Assembly (NCBI RefSeq): GCF_026151205.1 | Contig: NC_087074.1 | Location: 14,161,167 to 14,221,166, forward strand | From: Bolinopsis microptera | Taxonomy: Eukaryota; Ctenophora; Tentaculata; Lobata; Bolinopsidae | Length of the DNA stretch: 60,000 nt | Direction of reading: 5' to 3' | Part shown: piece by piece, positions 30,121-41,902 of the stretch | How positions within the stretch are numbered: the first letter of the stretch is position 1 | How the letters are laid out: the number at the start of each line of letters is the position of its first letter | Translations under genes and position numbers: made by a program | The notes under the pieces: model-generated | What the model was told of the DNA's origin: nothing | Database searches by the model: none | The model's input: only the letters and a program-made list of their open reading frames with translations

Positions 30121-32369
30121 TTATATATTTGTCACGTTTTGTTTTTCTTGTTCAAGATTTGTATTATCTGAGTGTAGCCGCTTCACATGATTCCTGAGAC
30201 TTTTCTTGTATTTGGTGGCAAATTCACAATACTGACACTTAAACGGCTTTTCTTCTGAGTGAACTACATCATGATTCTTTAACTCATAGAACCAAGCAGT
30301 TCTAAATCTACATTTTGAGCACTTGAATGGTTTTTCATTGCCATGTACTTCAGACATATGAATCTTAAGCCTTTGATTGTATCGACACTTATAGTCACAT
30401 AACACACATGAAATTGGCAATTCTCTTGTATGAATCTGTGTGTGCCGTTGCAAGACTTGCATTCGGTTTGTCTTATATGGACATGTGTCACATTTTAGCG
30501 TTTTATAGATGTCTGGAAAATGGGTGACCTTCACATGATTAGTTAAATTTATTTTTTTAGTTCCTGAATAAGTGCAGTGAGGGCAATTAAAGTATTTTGT
30601 AGTTGTGCAAAAAGAGCATTTCGAGCATTTAAATGGTTTCTCGACCTCATAGTCAAAAACATCAAAAGCAGATGGTTTTTCTTTTAGTAGTTTTTCTATT
30701 TCATCTTTGAGGAGGCCATGTTTCCGTAAATGCCTTTGAAAGCTATCTGAACGGTCGATCTTGTATGGACATTGGTCGCATTTGAAGTTTTTCTCTCTTG
30801 TTGGAAAATGAACATTATAAGTGTGTTTCCATAACAACCCACCAGTTGTTGTTCTAAAAGAGCACTCTTTGCATTTGTGTGGTTTTTCAGCATCTCTTTC
30901 CATCATCTCTTCCATGTTTTTGTGGTTTACCATGTGGACTTTAAGCTCTACTTTTGAATGACATTTAAAACTACAGATATCACATGAACGTGACTGATTA
31001 TGTTGGCACCTATTGAAATGTTTTCTTATTGCTGATTTTGGACCACAAATTATAAATGAGCAGAGCCTACATTTGTGAAGCTTTTTAAAGGAATGTTCAT
31101 ATTTCATGTGCTTCAATAGTGTAGCTTCATCTTGATAAAAAAGGTTGCACTTTTGACAATAATATGAGGTATCTTGAATGTTTGATTGCATTTGAATATC
31201 AAGCAAAGGTTTTCTCATCAATGTGGTGCAATGAGGAGAGGGGTATTCTTGCTCCTCTTCAGAGTTACTCTCCTCGCTTCCAACACTTTCTGATGCTTCA
31301 GCTTGGAATTCTTCATCACAGTACATATTATCATCATCAGACCCAGGAGAATAAACGCTTGCTAGTGATTCCACATCACTGCTGGTACCTTCTATTAGTC
31401 CTGTTGTACCATCATGATTGTTGACTTTACTTATACTACCAACGGTATCTATGTTGCTGGTCTTAAAAATGACTTTACTTGGTGACAATGTTTCAACAGA
31501 ATTGTCAACAATCTTTGATTCTTCTTCATTGGTGTTTGCTACTGATGGCACAGAATTGACATTGTTGAGAGACTTATTCTCTGATTCAAATGCCAGATCA
31601 CTAGTGTGTAGGAAATTTGGACTTATTTCCTCCCCATATAACAAAGAATCAACATTTTTACTTAACGGAAGGTTTCTTTTTTTTCTTTTGTAGACGTTCC
31701 TAAACTTTTTAGCTATTACAGGTTGCTTATCAGCAATGCTCTTCATTTCCGGGAGAATGTTACTAGGCTTAGAGTTGAACACCCCATTATCTTCAGAACT
31801 CTGAAATGTATTTAACTCTGATACCTGTGACAAGGTTTCCTTATCTTGAAGCTGCATCAAATGCAAGGACTGGCAATCTTGATTTGTTTCAATCTGAACA
31901 GCAGAAGGTTCGAAGTAATGCTGTTTTACATGATCTAAAAATTCAGTTTCAGTAAGAAAGCTTTCATCACACTTAGAGCATTGAAATCTGATTGATGTAT
32001 CACAATTTGACTTTTCTTCATATTCAAACTTTACTTCTTCTTCGGACTTTAATTTAGGTGTGTTGCAGATTGAATGTCCAGCAAAATACGCAGGAGTCGC
32101 TACTATTGCCATTGCATTTAAGCAGTCAGTGAAATTATTACTACAGGAAGAATCTTCCGGTGATGATCTAAACGATTTTTCAAGATTCTCTTTGTTCAAT
32201 TCAAACCACTGACGTTGTTGATGATCAAAAAAGAGATCTTCTGAAGAAAAGTGCTCTGAGCAAATAGAACAAATAACCCCAACCTTCTCAGATCACAAAG
32301 ACCATCAATTTCTACTGATTCGACTTCAGCTTTGATAAGTTGCAGTGAATTAGATTCCTCAGTCTTCAT
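30121..32369 (-). CDS. Large C2H2 zinc-finger protein, about twelve fingers, with a 5' frame break
   Basis: The main frame runs leftward from about 32292 to the stop at 30121-30123. It has an N-terminal finger (ICSICSEHFSSEDLFFDHQ), a second (FQCSKCDESFLTETEFLDHV), a 230-residue acidic/Ser-rich region with EESNSEEEQEY, then a cluster of about ten fingers with PFKCSKC and PYKTNR spacings. A good ATG at 32369 (MKTEESNSLQLIKAE) is in another frame and meets the main frame near 32290. A one-base deletion or a sequencing error there would explain this; otherwise translation may begin at an internal Met. One finger (FKCSKCSFCTTTKY, about 30585-30640) is cut before its histidines and runs into the next. 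It is probably a nuclear regulator, paralogous to the downstream gene. Confidence 0.8.
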
Positions 32370-33240
32370 CTTTGCAACAGTTCGAAAGAAATCACTTCTT
32401 TACTCAAACTGATCTTGCTACCACATGATAATATATCTGAAAGGTTTGAAATCAGAAAATTAAACACATGATGATCATAATTTATTGAGTGAACCAAATC
32501 AGAAAAGAAATTTATCAAATGTATTTATCAAATAACGGAGTAGTTCGCTGTTTATTAGTCTCATGATTGAAATACTGATAGTTGGATGCCGGATATTATC
32601 CAACTATCAGTAACTGTATTTATGTTATTCTAATAAAACAGAAGAGAAATTTTAGGATTTCAGATCTTTACATAAGTATAATTTTCAAATACCTAAGTAT
32701 AAGATGAAAATGTTGTCTCTATTTGATTCCTCATACATATTACGGTTTAGGTATTATAACATGGCACATTATAGGATTGAATTAATATTGTTATTAAAAT
32801 GCTCATAGTAGCCATATATTTTAGATTTTCATCATCATCATCCTCCTCATCAGTGGCATAATGTTGCCTGTTGTCGCCCCCCCCCCCCCCCCGCCGAAAA
32901 AGCGCCCATTCCCCTTTTGATGCCCCTCTCTAAAATTGAAAAAATTAGGTGATTTTAGAGGATACGCCGGTAAAGTCTCTAAAAAAGGGTGTACGAAACG
33001 AAACGAAACGAAACACAATATTTACTACCCCGCTCGTATGCGACAAAGATATTGCATAAAATATACCTAAATAATTTACACAATACGGTGCCCATGTCTG
33101 AGCGGCTCTCCACAAAAACTTTCTCTCCTCCTCAGAGCAGAAAGTTTTTAAAAAATCTATAAACTGGGATCTCATAAAAATTTAAGAGCCAATGTACTTT
33201 ATATGACAATAAAAGATAACAAATTGTGTCACACCTAAGG
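32370..33240. other. Upstream of the zinc-finger gene; contains a hairpin and simple repeats
   Basis: No gene seen. It holds a 14-bp-arm hairpin at 32574-32611, a 17-base C run near 32875-32892 and a CGAAA pentamer repeat near 32996-33013. Confidence 0.5.
32574..32611. repeat. Short perfect hairpin
   Basis: ACTGATAGTTGGAT, ten-base loop, ATCCAACTATCAGT. The stem is shorter than a typical pre-miRNA. Confidence 0.7.
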
Positions 33241-33330
33241 TTTATAAACTACCAAGACGTGCGCCGAGTTAGACTCGTTGACGGTCTTATATAATTAGAA
33301 CAAAAAATTTACGAGTATCACCCGTTAAGT
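33241..33330 (+). repeat. Dispersed repeat, copy 1 (ends in ACGAGTATCACCCGTTAAGT)
   Basis: Shares GGTTTA.AA.CTACCA.GACG, GACTCGT.GACGGTC and a 21-base terminal block with 46291-46373 in the same orientation. Confidence 0.7.
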
Positions 33331-33797
33331 CACACACAAGAAAAACTTCATGATTATGCATCGTTCACTATAATATCTTGTCCTCACAACAAATAATACC
33401 ACTTCTGATATAATATCGTCTCTTCAAATCCTTCTTTGCCTTTTCTTTCATCTCCAAAACGAGCAGATGATTATTATTATTAAATCTAGAATAGCTAATA
33501 ATTTAATAAATTATTAACAGGCCCCTTAACGTGGGCAATAATATACGCTTTATAAATTATATAAACAAATTGAAGTCTATTTTCAAATGTTGTTAAGTGT
33601 CTCTTTAGATCTGTTTTGGTCTTTCGTGGGAGTTCCCACATTTGTTGGTTGAGAATGCTCAACATAACATACATGATGCTTGACTGCTTTATTGACCCGG
33701 ACAGGCACCGGGGGCAGACATCCCAACACCAGTGCGTTGGGACATAGTGTTGGTCTGCTTCAGGACGTGTTAGATCCTAGAGAAGCCGCCATCCCCT

Positions 33798-34702
33798 CTA
33801 CTGCTTTAGCTCAGCGGCAGCATGAGCCCTGGTTTCCTGCCACATTGGTACCTCTGAAAGTACAGAAAAGTGGTGGATTTCGGGGTCCAGGATACTCCCT
33901 CTTTGTTCTTTATGGTGGTAATAAACGAGCAGATGATGTCTGGCTTGCTCCTCAGGTGACCAATCTGGTGAAATGAACACAGTTTTGTGGTGCTCACTCA
34001 GTTTCAGGTTTTTCGATTTTGATAAAATCTGATGTACAGTATTCGAATTTGATAACAAAATTTTGACAGGTCTGGTCTTGTCAGCTGATTTCCTTCCAAT
34101 CCTTACAGCTTCGAAGTGTGGTTTCACTTCAATCTGTTCAAACAGTTTGTCTACTTTGTCTGATACTCTTCATCTGTCTCCTTTAAACCAAAAATGAGAA
34201 CATTCCTGCTGCGATCCTCTTCTGACACAGCGTTCTGCACAACTTTTTTCAGGCTCTCCTACGTTATTGTAGTGTTCGGCGAGGCTTTTAACACAGCTTG
34301 ACTGTATAACTTGATCTCAGTTTGAACAGTGTCCTGAACAGCAGATTTTACGGTGGTCTGAACAGATTCCAACTGATTGGCTTTGGCTTCGAGAAGTTCT
34401 CTCTGCAGTTTGATAACCAACTCTTGTGATCGGATGAGAAAACTCTTCAATTCCTCAACATCTTTTATTGCAGTCAGAGTTTCTCCGACGACAGAATTCA
34501 ACTGCTTGTACATATTATACATCAAATTTGATAAAACCTTCTTGACTGGCTTTTCAAACTTTTCAACTGAAAACCTTATTTTATTTTCACAGTTCGTGGC
34601 TTCTGCAACATTCGAAATTAAAGCGTCGAAATCCTCATTCGCTTTGTTGAAAAATGTAGAGTGTCCTGATAAACGCTGCAGTAAATTTGTGTCCTCCATC
34701 AT
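33798..34702 (-). pseudogene. Decayed LINE ORF1 (gag-like) fragment
   Basis: The minus strand gives MMEDTNLLQRLSGHSTFFNK with a coiled-coil-prone region (ELKSFLIRSQELVIKLQREL), then EEDRSRNVLIFGLKETDEE, then FEAVRIGRKSADKTRPVKIL and VFISPDWSPEEQAR. This is the usual order in CR1/L2-type LINE ORF1 proteins of invertebrates. Stops and frame changes near 34259 and 34160 break the reading frame, so it is a fossil. No matching ORF2 follows to the left. Confidence 0.7.
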
Positions 34703-35262
34703 GTACTTTACTTGTATTACAAGGCTACACAGTGGTCGCAGTGCAATTAAACGATTTTACTGATAAAAGAGCAACTGTTATCAACACACAAGCTAAAAGA
34801 TTATACATAACAACTAAAAAAGGGTGTATCTAGAGCAAAACGTGCAGTTTTGCTAGTACTTTAGTTAAGTTTTCGAAATTGTCCAACATTCAAACGACGA
34901 TTTGGCTCCCCCCTAAGACGGCGCCCCCCGCACAGCGGGGTCAGCGGGGCCCTTCGTTACACCACTGCTCCTCATCAAGGGCTTTTAATCAACGAGGCTT
35001 AATCATACTGTAGTTTTTGAAAGGTTTGAGATGGTATCTTTTGCCTGCCTTTACACTTTCAACTTTAATTTTAAACATTCACAGACGCAATAAAACAAGA
35101 AATTTTGCTTAAATTCCAACTTTTCAGTTTATGAGATGTACTTTCAAATTTTATGCATGCATAATAAGTGTACTGCTTCTCGGCCTAGCCATTATCTTAG
35201 ACTTCTAGGTGTACAATACTTTTCACGATTTCAAATCTTAATCTTATCCAATCTTCATATAG

Positions 35263-35337
35263 CCATGTGTCTACTCGTACTGCGTGACGCGCTTGTTTCG
35301 CGCGCTACTGCAAGCGAGAGGGCTCTGGTTAGAGCAA
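35263..35337 (+). repeat. GC-rich dispersed repeat, copy 1
   Basis: Contains CGTACTGCG, GCGCGCTACTGCAAGCG and AGGGCTCTGGTTAGAGCAA. Other copies are at 40526-40599 (same strand) and about 39696-39745 (inverted). Confidence 0.7.
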
Positions 35338-35526
35338 TATCCAATCTAAGACTAGTATTTGATGTCTTACATTTTATAAAAAGCACCTGTTGCATAAAAA
35401 TTATAATATTACTTCAATGAATACAAAATCTCCCACACCAGAGGTCTTCACAATACGGTAAAATCCAAACTTAATTGGCCCCATCTAGGGTAAAATAATT
35501 GGACTACAGGGAATATATACAAATGC

Positions 35527-35623
35527 TTACCTGGGGACCCCAGGATATTATGTCCATAAACGTTTTATTCTTCCGAATAGAGATTTGGCGGAATGAAAGG
35601 CTGAGCACCGCCCATACCAGTAA
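35527..35623 (+). mobile_element. hAT-type MITE, copy 1 (97 bp)
   Basis: Begins TTACCTGGGGACC and ends CATACCAGTAA, with the internal GGCGGAATGAAAGGCTGAGC shared by the other two copies. Its TSD is not clearly preserved. Confidence 0.7.
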
Positions 35624-35784
35624 ATACAGATCCGCGGATAGTTCTATATATTAAATATGAAATACAATTGGTCCAATTTAGTGTTTAGGACAAAATGATC
35701 GGATAATTAATTTACAATTTGCAAGGAAGATATAAAGATCTCACGGTTAGGTCTAAATCTAATTAGTGATTGACCCCACATAAC

Positions 35785-35868
35785 TTACCTGGGGACCTCA
35801 GGCTATTATGTTCATAAACATATAGAATAGAGATTCGGCGGAATGACAGGCTGAGCGCGGCCCAGTAA
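35785..35868 (+). mobile_element. hAT-type MITE, copy 2 (84 bp)
   Basis: TTACCTGGGGACCTCAGG ... GCGCGGCCCAGTAA, flanked by the perfect 8-bp duplication CACATAAC (35777-35784 and 35869-35876). An 8-bp TSD is typical of hAT elements. Non-coding. Confidence 0.85.
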
Positions 35869-35876
35869 CACATAAC

Positions 35877-37200
35877 GGGTACAGTGATACTCGTACGACG
35901 TACATGACAAGTCAATCAAGCTTACTGAATACAGAAAGAAGCGAGCAAGCTAGGTAAGTGATACCGTAATATTTGTTTCAAGTTCAACTTGGCGGGCGTT
36001 TTGATAGGTTTTAAACCTTTAAAGCCCAAACACCCAAGCACTTGTAATAAAACAAAAGTTAATAAAACAAAAGTTAAATTTATTACCAATTATTCAATCA
36101 ATACATATCATAAATTCTAATATTGGAAACACAATGCAAAATGGATGTCTTAAACTATAATTTTGTTGTGACTAATAATCTATTGACTTTCAAAGTTGAA
36201 TTTTAGTTAAGTATGAAATGCCACCACATCATAGTTAGGGTAAAATGTAATTTTTAAATTTTAAAATTGAGAAGATTGCTCTATGGCTTACAATTTAAAA
36301 TTCTAGCAAACGATATCTTATTTTTAAATAGTTGGTTACAGTTTATGACAGTACTGGCATGACTAGTTTAATTGTGGCTGGTAAAAGGACCCAGTTGCCT
36401 GTAAGGGCTTTACCGAACCCCTGGGGACCACAATGTGATAAGATCAGGCCAGATGTTTCTATGTAGAGCAATTTATTTATTTCGGAGCTATGGTTATATG
36501 ATATTGCTGGTGGTCATGTTTAAAGGTCAGTTTATCCTTGTGTGTTAATTATCCATCCAGATGCTTGGTGATGTGCGTAAATCATGCCCTTCTACGATAT
36601 ATAATGTTTAACGATAAATTTGTTTTTACCACAGAAACTGTGGCACTAATGTCAATTAACAATATTTACATTCATTGATATTTAAAGCGTGTTTTTCCCC
36701 AGCACTACTACACAACAAAAACCTGTCGGCCCACCGAGGAAACACGGTCGCAGAAGAAAGAGCCCAATTGTGCTCTTCTATTCTGTGATCGTGTGTATCT
36801 ACTATAAACTAGCTAAATGAACTAAGAAAATTTAATGGAATCATTACAGTCGTTTGATAAGTTCACGTGTCAAAGTAATGTTCATGGTGATCAAATTTTT
36901 GGATCCCCGGTGGGCAAACACTCGTCCCAAAGGTTAAGGCATACCTGTCGATGTTTCACCATACGAAGTAAGGCGATTTGAACATATACTCAGCTTACAA
37001 CTCAACCCATGGGACGAGACGTCGTGAGCCTCAAAATTCTCCAAAATATATAGCACATACCTAGTTAGCAAACACTAAACACAACATACATAGGATACCA
37101 AATAATGTATAATGCCATTACTACATTCGCGTTCGAAAGAAAATATATCTGCTATCTAATTTAAAAAATTGAAGAATAAACCTGAAGAAAGGAGAAGGAG
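35877..37200. other. No gene recognised
   Basis: AT-rich spacer between the MITE and the 3' flank of the LINE reverse transcriptase. Nothing supported was seen. Confidence 0.4.
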
Positions 37201-37382
37201 AGAGGGGTTTGGGAGAGGCAGAGTAGGAAAACAACAGGATCCTGTGCCGCAGGATTTTAAAATTTGTTGTATGATGATTCGTTTTGTTTCGTCTCTTAGA
37301 TTAATATAGGTCTGATACCCTTGTCATGGTTCTTTGCAATAACACCGTGGTTTACTCATATGATTAAGTTTACTTAATTAAC

Positions 37383-39205
37383 CTATTTCAATGATAATTC
37401 ATTTGCATCAAAGTTGTAACTGCACCATAGTTGTCTGTCATATTTAGATTGTAGTTCTAACAAAGCTTTCTTAATATTATTCTTGAATATACTGATAGGA
37501 GTGGAGAAGTCTATTTCACTCGTTGACTTACGGCAGTGATTCCAAATACTGGTTGATTGGTAGATGAATAGTGAGGATGGAGTGGGTGGGATGAAGTAGT
37601 TGTCTCGTCTTGGTGACCTGTTGAATAAAGAGAACATTGAGACTGGTGATTGGAACTTATTAATTTTAAACATTTCCAGTAAACAGTGCAACTTGTGAAG
37701 ATTGTGGACAGTCAGGAAGTTATACTCGTTACAGATTGGTTTACTGTGTTCTAGTTCAAAGAAATCTTTGCCTAACATCTGCTTGATAACTTTACCGGTC
37801 TTATCCCTAGTGATAGGCCTTACTCTGGCACATGTTTTGAACTTATTGAAGTACGCATCATTATCACCAAAGAGAATTCTTATGCATTTCTTTTGTGTTT
37901 TAAATATGGCTTCTAGTTTATTATTTGATACACCTCCCCAAACAGATATTCCATAACATAGGTGTGATTCAAAAAGGGTGTGGTACAGGTCCTTATATAG
38001 TTTTTTAGGTACACAGCGTCTAATTCCACATAGTCTACCAATCTCACATTTCAATTTACGATTTAACGCTCTTAAGTGAGCATCCCAGTTCAGTTTTTGG
38101 TCAATAATGACTCCAAGAAACTTAGTTTCCTCTACCTTTTTAATTATTATATTATTCAGTGTCAGTTCTAATTCATTGGTGTTTGATTCTGGTTCATTTC
38201 TACAGTTCGGTTTAAAGTGGATATAACAACATTTCTTTGTGTTGATATGCAGCAAGTTACTCTTCATATACTGATGAACAAGTTTAAGAATTTTGTTAGC
38301 TTTGCAGTAAAGTGTTTTTATACATTTATCTACAACAAATATGTTGGTGTCATCGGCAAAAAGTATAAACTTGCCTAGGTCTGATACTCTATATATTTCA
38401 TTGATGTAGATAATGAAAAGCAAGGGACCTAATACTGACCCCTGAGGCACACCAAATATAACAGACAGTTTTTCGGATTCTTCTCCAAGTACTGAAACAT
38501 ATTGCTGTCTATTAGAGAGATAACTGGCTATTAATTTATTTGCAGTCCCTCGAATTCCATAATCATTCAGTTTTTTAAGCAGTTTATCATGACAGATTGT
38601 ATCAAAAGCTTTACTTAAATCAATGAAGATGCCTAGTACATGATTTTTATCTCTTAGTGATTTTTCAATGTAGTCGACAGAGAAGTTAAGTGCATGGCTT
38701 GTCGAATGATTTTTTCTGAAGCCATATTGATTTTCATATAATAATCCTTGTGACTGAAAGAAACTGTAAAGCCTGGAGAATATGATTTTCTCAAGTATTT
38801 TACCAAATATCGCTAAGGTTGAGATAGGCCTGTAATTTTCAAGAAGCTCAGCATTTTCTTTCTTATATATTGGACTTATTTTACCTACTTTTAGGTCATC
38901 TGGAAAAACTCCCTGTTGCATACATTCGTTATACAAAACCGATAGTAGTGGGCTAATTATGCCTGATACTGCCTTTACTATATGTACTGGTATATCACTA
39001 GCCTTGCCATTCTGAAGTTCCGATATGATCTTAGCCACCTCTTCAGGCGAGCAGTCATGTAGATATATATTAGCTGTATTCGATTTAGGTAAGAGGTCAC
39101 AGAAACTTGGAAGCTGATTTATTTGTATCTCTCCTAGTTCTGTGTAGGCTGCATTAAGGTTAGATGCTAGGGATACAAAATACTTATTGAATTCATTCGC
39201 TATAT
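37383..39205 (-). mobile_element. 5'-truncated LINE encoding a reverse transcriptase (CR1/L2/Jockey-like)
   Basis: An open frame of about 600 residues to TAG 37383-37385. It starts within the pre-RT region (HIANEFNKYFVSLAS), followed by RT motifs ENYRPIST, FIDLSKAFDTICHD (A), GVPQGSVLGPLLFIIYIN (B) and LFADDTNIF (C), then the C-terminal region with LFESHLCYGISVWGG. There is no endonuclease domain, no ATG and no RNase H. Sequence right of about 39205 belongs to another repeat (see 39206-39395), which places the truncation point there. It has no internal stops, so it is fairly young, but it cannot move by itself. Confidence 0.88.
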
Positions 39206-39395
39206 GTATCACGTGGTGACCCCACTGTCGCTTCACTATAGTTACTGGGCGGCGCTCAGCCTGTCATTCCGCCGAATCTCTATGTTAATGAACATGATAG
39301 CCTGAGGTCCCCAGGTAACACTATAGTAGGGTAGAGTTTCAACGATACAGGGGGAGCCGCGCACTCGTGCGCGGAGGGTCATACAACGTATGACA
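39206..39395. repeat. Dyad-rich repeat, copy 1 (interrupted by a MITE)
   Basis: Matches 40836-40938: GTATCACGT.GTGAC, TCG.TTCACT.TAG, AGAGTTT, then GGGGGAGCCGCGCACTCG and TGCGCGG, and GTCATACAACGTATGAC. It contains the hairpins CCGCGCAC-TC-GTGCGCGG and GTCATAC-AAC-GTATGAC. MITE copy 3 splits it after CACTATAG. Confidence 0.75.
39242..39318 (-). mobile_element. hAT-type MITE, copy 3 (77 bp)
   Basis: Inverted relative to copies 1 and 2: TTACTGGGCGGCGC ... GGTCCCCAGGTAA, flanked by the perfect 8-bp duplication CACTATAG (39234-39241 and 39319-39326). The related sequence at 40836-40938 shows the same site without the insert. Confidence 0.88.
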
Positions 39396-39695
39396 ACAAA
39401 GCACCACCAAGCGCATTGATCAAAATTAAAAACTGAACAGGGAATCGCTTAAGCTATTTACATTATAGTGTGTATTGTATTTTTCTGTTCTCGCAGAGAA
39501 ATAGCATAATAGCGCCGCGCTTTTAAGTTTGTTATGGTAATATGTTTCAAAAATAAACCTTGGCATCGCCGCTTCGACGCGCCGCGCGAACTATCATTTT
39601 TGTTATCATTCGCATTTTTGCTTGGCGCAGGTTATATCTCCATTGAAACTGAAAGCACACTCCCCAAGTTGTGTGCATTGCATGGCAGTAAAATA

Positions 39696-39745
39696 ACTTG
39701 CTCTATACAGAGCCCTTGCGCTTGCAGTAGCGCGCGCCCGCCTCA
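39696..39745 (-). repeat. GC-rich dispersed repeat, inverted copy
   Basis: The reverse complement reads GCGCGCGCTACTGCAAGCGC then AAGGGCTCTGTATAGAGCAA, as in the copies at 35263 and 40526. A TTTTGGCACCACT hairpin with a four-base loop lies just right of it at 39788-39817. Confidence 0.6.
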
Positions 39746-40260
39746 CGGCGGTAAAAAGGGCTCTAGCCATCAACCCACCCAACGATTTTGGCACCACTCT
39801 GCAGTGGTGCCAAAATTACCCGCGCTTTTGTCCTCATATGCGACATGTGTAGCCTTTCAGACATTTATTGCGTAAACGAGGTGTCGTACGTCACCTCAAA
39901 ATCGGGTGACAGGGGGCTGACCATGCCCGAACCTAATTGATCATTGATTGGGTCTGAGGTCACGTGATTATGAGCCATGAGATCACGTGACTATGACGTC
40001 ACCAGACCTTGTCCTATGTTTCCCGCTCATTGGACCACGTGAGCTTGCATGCTTGTGAATGTAGGTGTAAGTACAGCTGTACTGTAGTTTATACCTAATA
40101 AACCCCTATACACTGTCACTATGTACTATAGAACCCTGAAAAGTGGTTACTGCATACTGGAGGGAGAAGTGCCAAGACTACCTGCGCTACATATACGCTG
40201 TTGTCAGCACTGCGCACGCGCGCACGAACCTTCCCATCAGGGTTCGTGGATAGGTGCTTT

Positions 40261-40359
40261 TCTTGACTTGTGAAACAAGCGCGCCCGAAGTGGCGCGAAA
40301 GCACATGATTTTCTTGACTTGTGAAACAAGCGCGCCCGAAGTGGCGCGAATGCACATGG
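40261..40359. repeat. Two tandem copies of a 51-bp unit
   Basis: TCTTGACTTGTGAAACAAGC then GCGCCCGAAGTGGCGCGAA at 40261 and 40312, nearly identical. Confidence 0.85.
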
Positions 40360-40525
40360 TTAGGCGAATAATATAATTTAACTTCTTCCAAACTTCATGA
40401 ATCGAGATAAAATCTTTTGTATGTATTCGAAAATAATTTATGCACAAATCACCCATAGCCTTGTAGCGTGATGCGTTACTGTGCCGCGCTGCGCACTCAA
40501 TAAGGCTTATCATAGCGACTGATCC

Positions 40526-40599
40526 AAATAGCCATGAGTCTTTGCGTACTGCGAGCGCGCGCTACTGCAAGCGCGGCGCGAGGGCTCTGGTTAGAGCAA
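40526..40599 (+). repeat. GC-rich dispersed repeat, copy 2
   Basis: Same order of motifs as 35263-35337, including TAGCCATG.GTCT before CGTACTGCG and AGGGCTCTGGTTAGAGCAA at the end. Confidence 0.7.
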
Positions 40600-40835
40600 C
40601 CCAGCTGCGTCAAGTAACAAATATGAGGAATGGCGACGTGAGACAAATTATTCCCGCACATATATTTGTACATGTATTTGAACTATCGAATATTGACATC
40701 TTTTATAAATATATAAAATAAAGAAACAACTCAGCGCGCGTTGCGTTAGTACGTAATTTGTATATTGTAGCAAAATGCGCAATTAGGGGCCTCGCCGATC
40801 AGCTGCGAGGAATTGACATCGTCAATTAAATATTT

Positions 40836-40938
40836 GTATCACGTCATGACACCCATCGTCGTTTCACTGTAGAGTTTTTACGATATAATACAGGGGGAGC
40901 CGCGCACTCGTGCGCGGTGGGTCATACAACGTATGACA
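40836..40938. repeat. Dyad-rich repeat, copy 2 (uninterrupted)
   Basis: Holds the same two hairpins as copy 1, but runs CACTGTAGAGTTTTTACG without the MITE, so it serves as a paralogous empty site. Confidence 0.75.
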
Positions 40939-41902
40939 ATTAAGTATGTAGTAAGTTCGGTTATAAACTCACAAGACGAAGTGACAACAGCAAACATCTC
41001 CCATACGTTACGTAACTTAGTCTACGGCCATCAGTCGCAACTCTAACGTACCAGACAATATACAAAGCATTACTTGATGGGATTTCTAGCACGAGGTATA
41101 ATAACATTAGCATCATACCGCAGGACTAGCCAAAAGTGTTGAACTTAAACATGTATGCATTACACTAGTGATGAGTACGTTTGGAAACCAGTGATAGTAA
41201 TTAGTAACAAAGTTTTATTTTGTGAAGAGTAATTATTGTTTCTGCAGTACTACTACTAGACTATATAATAACAAATGGAATACAATTGCCATTCTCCCGT
41301 TTCAATACATTGAGTATGTCAATATGTTCCTACTGCAAATGAGTAGTGTGAAGTTGGGATAAAATTTAACTGTGATGTGGTTAGCTGAATGAGTACAACT
41401 CATTGCCCCATTGAACCATCTAATAGCACATTATTACTGTACATTAAAAATTTAACGACGCACCAGAGCAAGTGAGACATAGGGTACATAGCCCAACTCC
41501 CATGAGGCCCTGCAGCAGATCTCTCTTCTTGCTCATTACCGCGTGTGAGAACAGAACACTCGTTTGCACTTAGAGTTAGAGTTGTAATTATTGTAATTGT
41601 TGTGAGAAATTTGTTTTGGTTATATCCCCGTAGTTATGATGTGTTAGACTATCACTATGTTGTTAATGTTACACACATCTGAGCTGTCGACGTCCAATAA
41701 TCTTACTCTTCGTGCTATAAGTTGTGTTTTCTTTTGTCTTTGCTTTAGTCATTGGTCGCAGACACTCACCTTTTAAAATAGACATTACATTTGCAAATTG
41801 GAAAATGTTAACAATATATTCAATAACAAATAACACACAATATTATACATAACAGTTATACATAACAGTTCTAACTTTTAACTCTTATAAGCTCAACGAT
41901 TT
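40939..41902. other. No gene recognised
   Basis: AT-rich sequence before the small membrane-protein ORF. Any promoter or upstream exon for that ORF would be here; none is evident. Confidence 0.4.

Noticed and set aside
32574-32611. Possible microRNA precursor
   Set aside because: The stem is only 14 bp with a 10-nt loop, too short for a standard pre-miRNA.
33819-33845. tRNA-like A box (TAGCTCAGCGG)
   Set aside because: No B box (GGTTCGANTCC) at the right distance and no cloverleaf; it lies in a decayed LINE.
33798-39205. ORF1 fragment (33798-34702) and RT (37383-39205) as one LINE
   Set aside because: On the minus strand ORF1 should lie to the right of ORF2; here it lies to the left, so they are separate relics.
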